49,653 bases of DNA from Xenoacremonium recifei (lineage: Eukaryota; Ascomycota; Sordariomycetes; Hypocreales; Nectriaceae): the NCBI GenBank assembly GCA_012184525.1, contig WOFQ01000108.1, forward strand, positions 1 to 49,653, given 5' to 3'. The notes under the pieces are model-generated. The model saw only the letters and a list, made by a program, of their open reading frames with translations. It was not told where the DNA came from and ran no database searches. Position numbers and translations under genes: made by a program. The number at the start of each line of letters is the position of its first letter. Within the stretch, counting starts at the first letter, position 1. Of this stretch, positions 1-11,951 are shown in pieces.

Positions 1-65
1 CCCCCCCCCAATTCCGCTCCTTCGCAATCGAGTTGGGATTCGCAGAACTAACGACTCGTCTCTAG

Positions 66-439
66 AGTCTGGTGAAACCATGAGGGCTGCTGGCCTCAAG
101 GCCATTGACACCGTCGTCGACTCTACAGCTGTCCTCATCAAGTCGAAATCGCCATCGAACCCAGAAATGGTCGACTTGATTGCGTCCCGAATCCGCGGCG
201 TCATCACCGCCCACCGTTATGTCCTCTGCCAGTACAACATCGAACGGACCCGACTCGGCGAGGCGACCAAGATCACACCTGGCAAGCGAGCGCCGACGAT
301 TACCACGCTGGACGAGGATGGTTGGGTAGCTGTCAGCTCCATGGTCGAGAAGAAGAAGATTGCTGTGGTGATGGATGACCTGACCCGGGTTGGAGCCCAC
401 GATATTTTGGTGCTCGATATTCACAACACCCGAGAATGA
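66..439 (+). CDS. HIS1: ATP phosphoribosyltransferase, 3' terminal exon (partial)
   Basis: This is the C-terminal part of the enzyme that joins ATP and PRPP in the first step of histidine biosynthesis. The exon is entered at a TAG acceptor (64-65), and the split Glu codon restores the family stretch ESGETMRAAGLK. It is followed by STAVLIKSKSP, DLIASRIRGVITAHRYVLCQYN and the C-terminal regulatory (HisG_C) region that binds histidine for feedback control. It ends at TGA 437-439. About 124 residues are visible; the catalytic N-terminal half lies upstream of the window. Bases 1-65 read as the 3' part of an intron, with a branch-like ctaac near 47-52. The ATG at 80 is internal and is not the start. 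Identification is by recognition of the conserved C-terminal sequence. Confidence 0.93.
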
Positions 440-1048
440 GTTTCCCGGCTCCAGGTTTCCGGGCACAACGGCGTTTTATTGGGAAATTGGAGGGACCAGG
501 AACCGACTTCCAGACACCATATACAAAACGATAAAAGGGGGGATGAGTCGTACGCAGCGTAGGTGAGCGTATGATCTTAATGATGTACGGACATCCCTCA
601 AGCAGGGTGATGTTCATGCGGCCTACCTGGATTAATTAGGTATATTTTGCACGATTTACAGACCAAAAATAGACGGCGAATATAGAATACGCGTGTTGTC
701 AAAGCGAGACCGAGGATTCCGAGAGTGCCGCGTGGTTGGTGAGGCTGGGCTCTGCAGTCTAGCGATGCCACTGCCCGCGATTAGCAGCTAAAACACTCCG
801 CAGCGCCCTAACTCCCGGCACGATGACCTCACTGTGGGAGGTACCTACGTAACTCGCAGCTGCGGATACGCGACGGGACGAAACAACTCAGTTGAACTTT
901 CTGGCGAGACACAACAACTTTTTAATTGTTCCTCTCTCGCTGTAAGCCCAAATGTGAAGGTGTCGCGAGTTTGGCTGTTCGTCTATCACATATTCTCTCG
1001 CTTTTCCTCCTCCCTACTGTCGGTCCCGCGGGCAGACTCTCAACGACG
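440..1048. other. intergenic: HIS1 3' flank and promoter of next gene
   Basis: No convincing coding frame. It should hold the HIS1 3' UTR and the promoter/5' UTR of the small membrane-protein gene. A pyrimidine-rich stretch (about 990-1020) lies just before that start codon, as is common at fungal promoters. Confidence 0.5.
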
Positions 1049-1591
1049 ATGGCTTCATCCTCCTTGCCCTCACAATCCTCGGCGTCCTCGCCTAACCGGA
1101 ATGAAAAGAGTGGCCAGTCTCGATTGTCGAGTCTTTACTCGGTAGGAGATTCCTACTCACAGAAATGCCTGACGTCTCTAGACTAACCGAGCTCTTCTAT
1201 TTACTAGGCGGTGATGACTCCAGTTACCTTTGTGGGATTCCTCTTCTCGTTGGTGCTGATCGACGTTCGGTACACCATCATTCGGGCAGCGGGCCACCCA
1301 AACGCGAATAGCCTCCTACCTGCTTGGCTGCACCAGCTCATCTACCGGCCCCAGCCCTACCAGAACGTTCAGAAGCAAGGCACGAGCAGAAAAAACGGAG
1401 AGAAGAGTACCAATGGCAGTCGATGGTTCTACCACACCAAGCAAAAGAAGCTATTGCGGATGGAGGCAGACGAAGCTTTTCAGATTAGGAACACGGTACT
1501 TTTGGTCTTGGCTGTTACTGGCTTGACTGCCACCGCCGGTTTCTGCTATGCTGTCAGTTGGATGTATCGGGTCATCATTGCATCCGACTGA
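1049..1591 (+). CDS. small conserved-looking two-TM membrane protein, function unknown
   Basis: Two exons: 1049-1141 and 1208-1591, with a 66-nt intron that has a GTAGGA donor, a ctaac branch site and a CTAG acceptor. The predicted product is 158 aa. Residues 1-31 are Ser/Asn-rich and probably cytosolic. A first hydrophobic segment (VTFVGFLFSLVLIDVRYTII) starts right after the splice junction. A basic loop containing a Trp-Phe-Tyr cluster follows, then a second hydrophobic segment near the C-terminus (NTVLLVLAVTGLTATAGF). I do not recognise a named family. The uninterrupted frame, two clean membrane segments and the fitting intron argue for a real gene. The first exon is the less certain part, because translation could also begin at an ATG inside exon 2 (1214). 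Confidence 0.7.
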
Positions 1592-2059
1592 GCAACCTTT
1601 CTTAACGAATTGATGAGGTTGTCTGGGCAAACGTTTCCTCTGTAGGAGTGCTTGACTGTCCGGAAGACTTGTCCGTTGCCTCCGAGCAAAAGCCCCCATA
1701 CCCTCGGCATTTTCTTAGAGGAAGACAGAAGAGCAAGTTATAGTAAAAATACTGTTGCTTGCGAGGATGATCATTTGAACCGCCATGAGAGGGTGGGTGG
1801 AGATCCGTCGAAACAACGAATATCTCCGAACGGTAAATGGACAACGGAAGTCGGCATGACGTCGAAAGAGTAAGACTCGGAGCTCCGAGCGACTACGCGC
1901 GTTCAGGATAGAGATCTGGAAATGTATAAGAACAACGAGATTGAACTGCTCTAGAATCATTTCTATTCAGACTTCAGAGAGCATCAAGATAATTAGCACT
2001 TCATCGGAACCGACAACATCACAAGTCAAATAGAGAAACAATCACCTATCGCTGACACA
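1592..2059. other. intergenic region
   Basis: Lies between two same-strand genes. Only short accidental frames are present. It presumably holds the 3' UTR of the membrane-protein gene and the promoter of the methyltransferase; no recognisable repeat or RNA was seen. Confidence 0.5.
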
Positions 2060-2935
2060 ATGTCGACCGACCATATTCCAGGCTGGGTAAGTACCTTGGT
2101 CTGATTAGTCTCAAAATCGCAACATACACCTTATTAACAATCATCTTTCAGATTGAGCGCATCACGGAGCGAGCTTTGTTTCTGCACAAATACATACTGT
2201 CTCCCGCGATGCAGGAGTCCGAGCTTCGCGGCAAGCCCTGGCCGCTGATTTCTGCTATAGAAGACTACACTGAAGAAAATGGCGTCCCCATGCTCATCAC
2301 TAGAGCTAAGATGGAACTCATGAGAGACCTTCTCTCTGAGATGCAGCCATTGCCCAAGGTGATCATTGAACTTGGCGCTTATGTGGGCAACTCGGCCGTT
2401 GGCTGGGGAGCAATTCTTCGAGACCTTCATGGCCCAGACGCAGAGGGCTTGCATGTCTACACCACTGAACTGGATCCTCGAATTGCGCAGTGCGCTAGCG
2501 ATCTCGTCAGTCTCTCTGGGTTGGACGACATTGTCACTGTCATGGCCGGCGCTGGATCGGAGTCCATCAACAAGCTAGTACAAGAAGGCAAAGTCAAGCC
2601 CGGGGAATTAGATGTTCTGTTCATCGACCACTGGGAGAAGTTCTATGTGCCTGACCTGCAGCTGTGCGAGAAGCTGAGACTCTTCCATAAGGGGTCTCTG
2701 GTCTTGGCTGATAACACAGAGGATCCTGGCGCCCCGACGTATGTGAAGTACGTGAAAGCTGGAGGGAGCGGAGAGCCTGGTGCCGTACGTTATGAAAGCA
2801 AGGCACACAAAGTCCTTCGGGAGGCTGAACAGGTATGTTGCTGAACGAAATGATTGGCATTACATATAAGTGTGTAAGCAAAGCTAATTTGTTACACAGT
2901 CTGTTGTGGAAGTCAGTACGGTCGTGGAGGCTTAG
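2060..2935 (+). CDS. catechol O-methyltransferase-like SAM-dependent methyltransferase
   Basis: Three exons: 2060-2086, 2152-2832 and 2900-2935; product 247 aa. The fold and motifs are those of the Mg2+-dependent COMT family. The SAM-binding stretch ELGAYVGNSAVGW lies at about residues 80-92, an acidic residue after the next strand in TTELDPR, the metal/catalytic motif FIDHWEKFYVPDL, and then ADNTEDPGAP with the Asp-Asn pair that completes the metal site. The family transfers the SAM methyl group to a hydroxyl of a catechol-type substrate; the fungal substrate is unknown. There is no signal peptide, so it is probably cytosolic. The nine-residue first exon is unusually short but supplies the only in-frame ATG. 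The last exon adds 11 residues ending in VEA. The neighbours do not suggest a pathway. Confidence 0.85.
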
Positions 2936-3086
2936 GACCGCTTTGACGGGAAGCATCGTAAACGCAAATGGAGCTTGAGTTGATGAGTTGGAATATCAGA
3001 AATGGACTTAGCATGCACCGTCAAGAATAGGCACGATATCATGATGATGAGAAATTTAAAGCAGGACCACAACCACTTTTGCAATT

Positions 3087-3711
3087 TCACTTAGTCTTTC
3101 TCTCGCGAGCGCGGGTCATATGCGCAATGCTGTCCCAGGTCGGTGGCCGCTGTCCCAGACGACCTCCAATTGCCAGCCATTGCGTTGTGGTCAAGCGTTT
3201 GCCTTTATGTTTCTTGGATTTGGGATCGCTTGGCTTGGGATGGATAGAACCTGCTTTGCTGGACTCCCGTTCACTAGATCCAGCTTCGTCAGGTTCACGT
3301 GTAGAAGAGTCGTCGTTGCTTCCAGCTTTGCTTCCAGTTTCACTCGTCTCAATAGATGGTGCTCTGCTAGGCTCAAGGTCAATAGACGGTGCTCTGCTGC
3401 GATCAGTGTTGACAGATGGTGCTCTACTATGCTCGGATCTGATATCAGATCCAGCTCTGCTACGTCTATGGCTCTGAGAACCAGCATCACTGGGTCTACG
3501 TTCAGAGGGGCTTGCGGGATCTGTGCCAACCATGTCCAGTGCTCGGCTGACGATCCGATGTCTCGTCTTTAGGCGGTGGGATCAGCAACAATTACTCCGT
3601 GGGCAAATTCCAGGGGTTATGGTGGTGGGTCGAACGATGGATGGACAGGGAGCTCTCCCGCATTTTATGTGCTTCAGGAGAGACTCCATCACGAACCCCG
3701 CTGACGCGCAT
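3087..3711 (-). CDS. Ser/Arg-rich repeat protein, function unknown
   Basis: Proposed as two exons on the minus strand: 3711-3596 and 3546-3087, joined by a 49-nt intron (donor GTAATT, acceptor TCAG), product 191 aa. The join is in frame and links an N-terminal segment (MRVSGVRDGVSPEAHKMR) to a low-complexity, hydrophilic region rich in Ser, Arg, Asp and Pro. The hallmark is three consecutive 10-residue units of type SRAPSxxxxx, encoded by 30-bp DNA repeats. The C-terminus is basic (SKKHKGKR) and ends in a less repetitive part (TTTQWLAIGGRLGQRPPTW). There is no catalytic motif or membrane segment; it looks largely disordered, and the basic patch could be a nuclear localisation signal. It is convergent with the methyltransferase gene. 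The second exon is better supported than the first. Confidence 0.6.
3351..3440. repeat. three tandem 30-bp units inside a coding exon
   Basis: Units 3351-3380, 3381-3410 and 3411-3440 each contain a nearly identical core around GATGGTGCTCT (GACGGTGCTCT in the middle copy). On the minus strand each encodes SRAPS plus five variable residues. The unit length is a multiple of three, so copy number can vary without changing the frame. Confidence 0.85.
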
Positions 3712-4145
3712 TGATTACACGGAGGAACTGTTGCTTGCGCCGTGGTCATAAATAAGAATCACCAGATTTGCCTGCCAGATAGGGAATGTGTGATGGCTCT
3801 CCGTGAGTAACGGTTCGTGTTGGATAGTGTCACGGGCAAGAATGATGGTTGTGAATGTGTTTTAATTGCTGAGTTCTTCATATCGTGAATTCGTGTAAAT
3901 AAGTGTCCATAGAACGCGTGTCTCCCTCCAAGTGAGACGCAACATGTATCGCCCCAACACCACCTTTATACCCAATCCCAAGCGAGTAGAGCCTAGAGGC
4001 TCTATATAGAAGTGAAAAATCTCAATCGTGTTCCAGACCCGAAGAAAGAAGAATAGGGGCGAAGAGTTGATTAATAAGGCCCATCAGTGACGCCCTGGGC
4101 CATCGTTGAGAATGGGAAGCAAGATGCTCGCACTGTTGTCGGATC
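3712..4145. other. intergenic region
   Basis: Lies between two minus-strand genes; it should hold the promoter of the repeat protein and the 3' UTR of the 98-aa gene. No gene, RNA or repeat was recognised. Confidence 0.5.
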
Positions 4146-4442
4146 TCAGATGTGCAGAGAGCCCATTCTGTCCTCGACGCTTCCCCAGTACACAATCGGC
4201 CTTGGCTCCAGCAGGCTCAGCTCACTGCCGAAGCTGCGGCGCTCCGCCACCAAATCAGCGATGGAGGGTTGGCGGAACATGATGCTGTTGATGGTGCTGG
4301 CAGGCGATGATCCAGCCGACTCGACGGACGAGTACGAGTCTCGTGACGAAGACGAGGCAGCCGAAGAGCGGCGACGGAACGACGTGCGGAGCCGCGAGGG
4401 CGAGAAGCGCGCCGTCACGGTCTGGAAACGGGGAGACTGCAT
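4146..4442 (-). CDS. small Ser/Arg-rich protein, function unknown
   Basis: Single exon, 98 aa, starting at the ATG complementary to 4440-4442. The N-terminal half is Ser/Arg-rich (RLRTSFRRRSSAASSSSRDS), with many possible phosphorylation sites. The C-terminal half is more ordered looking (FRQPSIADLVAERRSFGSEL, then PRPIVYWGSVEDRMGS). The tail PRPIVYWG has the look of a conserved fungal motif, and codon use looks coding, but I cannot name a family. No signal peptide or TM segment is present. Antisense frames of similar length across the same DNA lack such composition. Confidence 0.65.
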   Translation of the reverse strand: MQSPRFQTVTARFSPSRLRTSFRRRSSAASSSSRDSYSSVESAGSSPASTINSIMFRQPSIADLVAERRSFGSELSLLEPRPIVYWGSVEDRMGSLHI

Positions 4443-5371
4443 CGTGATGGGTGGAAGAGAAGGTGTTCAGCGGTTGGTTCAAGCGGCCGGCGGCAAGAGT
4501 TCGTCTGAGATCAACGTGTGTCCAGCAGCTGTTGACGAATCGTGATGGAGAGAGCGAGAGTCCAGAGGCGCAGCCTGCTGTAGTTGGTTGAATGCGTGCG
4601 TGAAGAGCGAGACGACGAAGGCGAGGCGCCCGGGTGGTGTTTAAACGAATGACAGAGGAGGCTTTGCCGCGAGCGACGAGAGACGAGACACTTGGAGCAG
4701 GCCGTCGAAACAGGCCCGGGGCCTCCTACAGTACTTAAGGCTCAGATTGTCCGTCTCATCTGGTCTCGTCTTGTCGCATGCCGTCAAGCGACTCCAGCCA
4801 GCATAGACGGCGATATGGCAGCGTGTCTCAGATCCGACAGGGGGCCGTCCGGTGCACCGCCTCTGCACCGCTTCTGCACCGCTTTGTTTCACTACCAGGC
4901 CGCCCGTCTCAATGCTGAGTCGACCCGAAACGGATCCCCAGAGCTGAGCCCCTGCAAGCTGAAACAGTCACGCAACCCTGCCCACTGAATTGCTCCCTGC
5001 AGAGACCTGTTCGTCAAGCATTGCGTTATGAGGGGGGGCTTGTACATAAGGTAGCCAAGCGGTCTATTATGGTACATCGCCGTACGTACGGAGTACTGGG
5101 TCGCCTGAAGAATACGGAACACCGCCATCCCTGCTGACACCAAACAAACCAGACCCTTCGCCCAAACGCCACGCCGTCTTTTCTAACTGACGCACAAAAA
5201 TAGCACATCACTCGCTCGCTTGCTCGCTTGCTCCCTTGCCGACACGGGCGCCTTCTGATCCGCCGCGGGGGCCATCAAAGAACTAGTCCTGGCATATGCA
5301 CGTCTAAATGCCTGAAAGAAACACAAGAACCGATACCTAACCGTTCTCTCTGCTTATTAATCCAGCTTCCC
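4443..5371. other. intergenic: CCH1 3' flank and promoter of 98-aa gene
   Basis: About 0.93 kb without a convincing gene. It contains a short degenerate CTCG/CTTG tetranucleotide tract near 5211-5235 and a G run at about 5032-5038. It should hold the 3' UTR of CCH1 and the upstream region of the 98-aa gene, both on the minus strand. Confidence 0.5.
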
Positions 5372-8300
5372 TCATCCCATATCTCCGTACCGATACGACG
5401 ATTGGTGCTGTGATCGCCGAATCGTCGCACTTCGCCGGATGCTCTCGACCCAGATCGAGTCGTCCAACATGCCGCGCACCTGTGACTGACTTGGTGATAC
5501 GTTCCCTTGCGCGCTGCTTGCGGCTCCTGCTGGCGCCGGCTGTTCCTCCTCTTGCAACTCAAAACTGAAGGATGACGGCGCGGCTTGGTGAGACGGCGAC
5601 GGAGGCGAGGAGCGGGGGAAGCTCAGAGGATGTTGCCATGAAGAATCGAGCAGCGACAACTCTTCTGGCCCGTACCAGCTCCGGCTCTGTCCGCCGTCCA
5701 CGCTTAGATGTGTTGCCGGTGGCGGCCCAACTGGAGATCTTGGTGAGCGAGGGGATCGTGGTCCAGCTCCGCTCGCCTCATCTGAGCTGTCATCATTGTC
5801 GACATATATGTCAGGCACGTCCAAATGCGGGATTGCTGTCAGTCGCGACGAGTGCTTGTTGTGCATGTGGCGTTTGAACTTCCTCGACCAATATCTGTGA
5901 AGTAAATGTCAACTCAAGGTCCTGCACAGCATTGTTCTGTGCATTTGTCACTTACAGTGTGTCAAAGAACCCAAGGACGACCCGTCTGCGAACTTGCTCC
6001 TCAACTCGCTGGAGTCGAGCCCGACGTCGGAGAAATTCTTCCAGTCTGTAGAAGAGTCAGTAAATAGGGCCCCAAACGCCTAGAATCACAGCAAAATCTC
6101 TTACTTGAGGCTCTTGCTGTCGCTGATGATGTTGTAATGAGCCAGGATCATCAGAACGGTCGTGAATGAGATGCCCCTATCGGGGTCGGAGGAGACCAGA
6201 ACCTCCTCGTAAAAGATGTTGTAACGTCGACGTCGCTCCCGAATCTTCTCTACGTCTAACCGCGCCAATCGGTTGTTGAGCTTGTCAATGTCGATGCCGC
6301 TGGATTGGCTCAAGGTGGCAATGGATGAATGTCGAAGCACCTTCACGTCCTCCCGAATATCCTCAAGAATCTGCCCGACGGAATCCTCTGGTTCGTAGAT
6401 GCGCATCTGGAAGACCCCAGAGAGCTCGCCCAGTAGCCTCGGAAAGGCTTCCTTTGTGATGTATCCCGTGCCCGCTGGATCCACGCTCCGCCATGCTTCT
6501 TTGAATCGTCGGATCTCGTCGCGATCAACGGCAGCCATGCCACTGGAGCGCTGGTACACGTAACTGAAACTCTCATAGATGAGAGAAACGAACAGATTCA
6601 CAAAAATGTACATGCTGATGAGGTTCCACATCACGAACAAGCTCCTAGCCCATGACTTGCTGCCACAATCGCTGTCAAAAAACTGCGTCTCGACAACGCA
6701 TAGGGGTGGCTCAATGGTGGCATAGTCTTCCATCAGCTGGTTCCAACCCTCACCCAAGCTCATCCGGAACAAGAGAATGAGCGCATTGGGGACTGTGCGG
6801 AAATTGATGTCGTTGGTCTCGTTTTCGCCAAAACGGGTCAAGCTAAAGGCTTGAGTCATAGCAATCGCAAAGACAAGGAAGACAACAAGCCATGTCGCAA
6901 GCAGATTGCCAATCACCGTCAAACTTGCCGCTGCCGTCTTAAATAGTTGATCGAGGGCGTCGTTGCGGGGAATGACAAGTAGGACAATGGCGACGAGGAA
7001 GAACTTGTGTAGTTGCACGTATGATTCGACCGTGGTGTCGGTGATCAAGAGTGCCAATGTTGAGACAAAGGCGCCAAAGACGACAATTAGGGCGTAGAGG
7101 TCCCATGAGCTGCGTCTGAAGCGAGCCCATCCAAGGCCAATGATACGGATCGCGATGTTTGCCACATAGGCCAAGATGAAGGCGAAGAAAATGAAGTCTC
7201 GCGCTCTCGTCCACCATCCTGGTTCGCTAGCGAATTCCGATACCAGCACCAGAAGATGCAGTACCAGGATAATAGTAATGGTCTGGTACCATTTCCCTCG
7301 TTTCTCAATCGCTCGTTTGTGGCACCACTTTTTCCATGTCTTCTCTGAATCGTCATATGAGCTCTTGGAGGGGGATATTTGCCAGAGAATCTTGCGCAAT
7401 TCCAGCCAAGACCGTTGCTCAGCTGTAAGAAAGGCGACACCCGTCTGTTCCGTGTAGTTACGCATAAACACGGAAATGAACAATGTGAGGACGAAGACCG
7501 TGGCGAGCAGGTTGAAGGCCACGAAGAACATGGCATTTCCTTGATTCGCGAGATCTTGAGGTTGCTTACCAAGACCAGTGATGGCCTGGGCAGCAAAGGA
7601 CACATCAACCCATCCTTCCTGACTGACAATCTGGAAAAGCGTAAACAATGACGAGCCGAAGTCATCAAAGCTGAAGTAGGGGTTCGCCGCGACTCGAGGG
7701 GCTAGAAGCGGCCAGTCCTCGCTATATGGCGTACTGGAATACTCCCCAAAACAAGCATCGAGAGTATTTATGCCGTTGCCATCGTTGCAGGACACCATCA
7801 GACCACTGAAGAGATTTAGGCCATATATAGCGAAGGGTATAAGCAAAGATATAGACACAAATGCGGCCTTTAAGCGAGGTTAGCTCAAACATCAACACGG
7901 AGCAGAGCAACAGGCTCAGCAACTTACTCCCAGGATTTTCCACCACCCAACGATGATAAGATCGTGAAATGTGTTTCTCGCACTGTCACTGACATTCAAC
8001 AAGCGAAGGGCTCGTAGGGCTTTGAAAGCGCCGATGGCTCTAGATATGGCGCCGTCATTGGCCAGTAGGGTGACCACATTGATCCAGAGAGTGATCAATA
8101 CGACTGCGTCCAGGAACCCCCAAGAGCTCCGGAGGAATGCATTCGGGGTCCAGATTAGCCCATCCGCAATCGCCTTGATCACGGCCTCAATAGTAAAGAC
8201 GACAGCAAAGGCCGTGTCTGTCCAAACATACCAATTCCGGATACTGAAGGCGTGCTCTTCCTGGTACTGCTTCTGATACAGGGGAGTCGTGACGCAAGCT

Positions 8301-11300
8301 AGGACGACCATGGCTACAATAGCAGCGTAAATCAAGATCGAAAAAGTGTACCATGCAATCTTGTTTGGAAGAACGCCATCAACACGCTCGGAGCCCCTTG
8401 CGGGACCAACGAGGAGTTGACACAGGTGTCGAATCCGATTTTTAGGAGTAAAAATATACAACGAGTTGTTGTACGTCGGGTGGCGATTGAGATACTCCCG
8501 TTGAGCCCTGCGCCGTGCATTCGTTGCAGAAACAGCTTGACGAGCCATTTGGCGTGGATCTTGCGTGTCATTTGCCCCGTCGAATCGGATGTTCGAGTAG
8601 AAGGGGTTCGGCTCTCTGTTGGTAAACTTTTTGACCATCTTGCCCCAGGCTGCTGATATAAAGCCAGGTCTGGTGTCGCCCCCAAGAAGAGTCGTTCCAC
8701 TCCTCTGAGGTGGCTGATGGACTCCTCGGTCTTCCTGCAGAGGATCCATGTGATCGTCCAAAAACTCACGGACAACGGCGTCTTTGAGCAGCATCTCCAT
8801 CGTCGCGGGACCGTAGTCAAGAGGGTCCTTACGCTTGCGAGACTTTCCGAAGCTGAAGATGGTCGACAAAGAGAGATTGTTTGACGTGCTTCCCAGATCA
8901 CGTCGCTGAAGAAACGCCTTCACCTGCTCGAGTCTTTTCTCATCCTCTGATACATCAAAATTTTCCTGGATGACTGCAATGAACATGTTGACCAAGATGA
9001 AGAAAGCAACAATGAACCATCCAATCAGGAAGATAGCAGCGATCCAGGAGGTTTTCATCGGCCGGGTGTAAGAGGTTACTGAGTATAGAATATCGGTCCA
9101 GTTTTCACTTGTCAGAATCTGGTACATCCCCAAGAAGGAATTAAAGATTGTGTAAAATGAGATCCTGTTTAAGTCGCCGGACGATTCATCGTAGATGGGG
9201 ATCTGGCCCCTGAACAGTTGCGAGGAGAAAATAGCGACAAGGAAGGTCATCAGGAAGACAAAGAACATCAAGTTTGCTATACCAGTCGCGTTGCCAAGGA
9301 CCAGTAGAATGAGCTGGCGCGTCACCGGAATAGCCAGCACGACACGGTAAGCCCGTAGGACTTGAAAGACAGTAAGCCAGTCATAAGCCCGCACACGATG
9401 AATTGGAGGTATGAGGATCACCGACGTGATGACAGCCAGAGCTAAGTCGAAGATGTTGAGCCAGCTCCGGTGAAACCCGTGCCAGTCAGCTGCAAATCGG
9501 ATAATCATCTCGACGTCGAGAAGAATAGTAACGACTATCTCAGCGGTGTCGATGAAGTGCTCTCGTGATTGTGACATGCTGGCACTTCGGCATGCTGAGC
9601 AAAGAAGTCCAAACGCAATTATAATGACCCATATCCATTTCGTCTGTTCATAGACCCGTTGGAGCGGAGAAGCCATACGGAGTCTTTCGTTAGACCGAGG
9701 TTGGGCTAGAGGCTCTTGGTCCGCCGTGAAAGCACTGGCTTTGCTCTCTTCTCGAATGACTTGAAAAGAAGATGTAATGACTGCAATGAGCAAGTTGGTA
9801 AGCCAGAGCATCATGATCATGATGCCCGCACCAAAAAAGAGTGCCGCTGCAGAGTAGTCGGAGCCCATAGTGTAGTACATGAGGTCGGAGAAGGTGTTGG
9901 CGCTCATGATAACAAAGACCAGTTCTAGAGAATTAAAGATATTGTCGAAGTTGACAGTTCCATTGTAGGGATTGCTTTGTTCGAGGCATATTGACCCTCG
10001 AGGGCACAAAAACCCTTTGCCTTCGCTGGTTCCGTTGGCGAGGTTTTCTAGCGACTTCGTCCCATTAAACCTAACCCAGGGCATCGTGTCCCCCGTTTCG
10101 TTGTTCAGATAGCCACCACAAAACTCTTCAGAGTTCGTGAAGGAGGCAGATAGGTTGAAGGGGTCATCAGGGTTTCGCCAAACACATTGTCGGCTCAAAC
10201 TGGATTTGAAGCTTTGCACGCCAATGATAGCAAAAAGTAGCCAGAAGAAGCTGATCAGAAACGCGACGCGAACAAGCAGGGGTGTGGCTTTTTTCAAGCT
10301 TTGTAGAATGATCTAAGCCCGGTCAGCAAAATAAGAATCAGGTTATCTAAGAGATGTCGCCTACCGTGGTGCCATCAGTCAAGGCTAGCAACCTCAGGAT
10401 ACGGAGACAACTGAGCATTCTGAACACGCTCAGATGATGGCGGCTCTCCACACCAGAAATGCTCAAACAGAAGGTTATCCAAAACGAAACCACAGCCACA
10501 AAATCGAATCGGTTGAAAGAGTGACGCAGAAACGCACGGCGAGCGAGTTGAAACCTTTGCTGTTCCTCAATCGTTTGAGGTTGCTGCCCATGAGTAAACG
10601 TAGTGAAAGAGCGTACAATAGTTGATGGCTCTTGTTGGAAATTATGCTTCCCATGGACGGACTTCTGCCGCTCTGGCTGGAAGATAGCGCGATACTGATC
10701 TGCAACTGCAGCTCTCACTCCGCGTTTTCGATCAATCGTACTGAACTCAGCTGCATTGAGTACAAAACCCGAAACAATGATTCGGGCAATGAGTTCCAGC
10801 GTAAAAATGACAAACAGACCGAGCATAGCCCAATCAATGCTATGGCTCCCCCATCGTTCCAAGGATCCATTACCGTGTGCGAAGACGTTCGGGGCAGCCT
10901 CCACGGCAAGCAGAACAGCCTGAAGAACGATGAGGAGCAAGATGATTGGTTCAGTGAAAGGATTGACCAGGAGATCACAGAGTCGTCGCCTAAGGAAGTT
11001 GTCGGGAGAGAATATGCCAAGTGACTTGCCCTTGAGCGGGTTGGGAAGCCGTCGAGGTCCTGGGGGAATAGTAGCCTCAGAGACATAGTATTGCTGTTCT
11101 TCACTCTTCTCCCTAGACGGCTGCACCAATTGGGGTTGGTATGAAGTGTCCACAAGCATTGAAGCCGCCGTGTCGCGTGAACTGTTCCTATTGGGATCGT
11201 GGGGTGAGCGTGACCGATGTCGAGAAGCCCGATGGTCAAGGACTTCGCTATCACCACTGATGTTCACAACTCGTTGTGACATTGCCCGGACAATAGATCC

Positions 11301-11951
11301 AGCGCGAGACAAGGCTCCGGACGTTGAAGGTGACCTCGAGCGCCGATATTCATTGGGATTGAGGGACTGTCCATAACTGCGATGTCTAGTTGACGCAGAA
11401 TTGGGATCGAGGTTTGCTCCCAAGCTCCTCGTGTCCCGACTTCGTGCTGGACTATTATCCACACTCGAAACCGTCTGGAAGCTGTCGCGAGGCCGGTCGT
11501 CGTTCGAATGTGTCGCTAAAGACCCAGAGATGGGTTCAGCGCCGGACGTCAGAGGTACTCTATCAGACTCGGCGTACTCGGCACTTGGTGTGTCTTCGGC
11601 ATAGGGTGTTTGATCGAAGGGATTTTCGGCGGGAGTGAGGTTCGGATCGGATAGTCCAGGATGGTCCAGACCCGGGGGCAGAGCTGCCTGCAGCGCTGTG
11701 GGATCTATTGGGGACTCGGGGCTGACTTCGTCGTGGAATCGAGAGTCGTAGGGTTGGTCCCAATACGTCGAGATGCCGGGGAGATTGGCTGCCATCTGAG
11801 CGGCGGTTGGGGGAGCAGATTGGGGTTGTTGAGAGTAAATCGAAGCATCGCCGTACCCCGAATCGTCTCCGTAGTAGGAAACATGGAGTTGTTGCAAGGG
11901 GATCGATTGTCGGCGCCGCGAAGGGTCGCCTTCAGGGGGATTGGAGGACAT
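5372..11951 (-). CDS. CCH1: voltage-gated high-affinity calcium channel alpha subunit Cch1
   Basis: Plasma-membrane calcium influx channel that works with Mid1 in the high-affinity uptake system. Five exons: 11951-10365, 10312-7928, 7867-6105, 6045-5956 and 5894-5372, with introns of 52, 60, 59 and 61 nt. Every junction keeps frame; the product is about 2,115 aa, normal for Aspergillus-type Cch1. A long disordered N-terminus (about 325 aa) is followed by four six-TM repeats. S4-like Arg-rich helices are visible (MLSCLRILRLLAL, FQVLRAYRVVLAI, FKALRALRLLNV). Pore loops read MSANTFSDLM (repeat I), TSENWTDILY (II), SQEGWVDVSF (III) and LGEGWNQLME (IV), so repeat I has Asn where the others have Glu. 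After repeat IV comes an EF-hand-like stretch (VDPAGTGYITKEAF) and a Ser/Pro-rich tail. It shares its upstream region with the divergent PHD gene. Confidence 0.96.

Noticed and set aside
7087..7668. 193-codon minus-strand frame and similar frames inside the CCH1 region
   Set aside because: They are out-of-frame shadows of the CCH1 exons, which carry unmistakable channel motifs.
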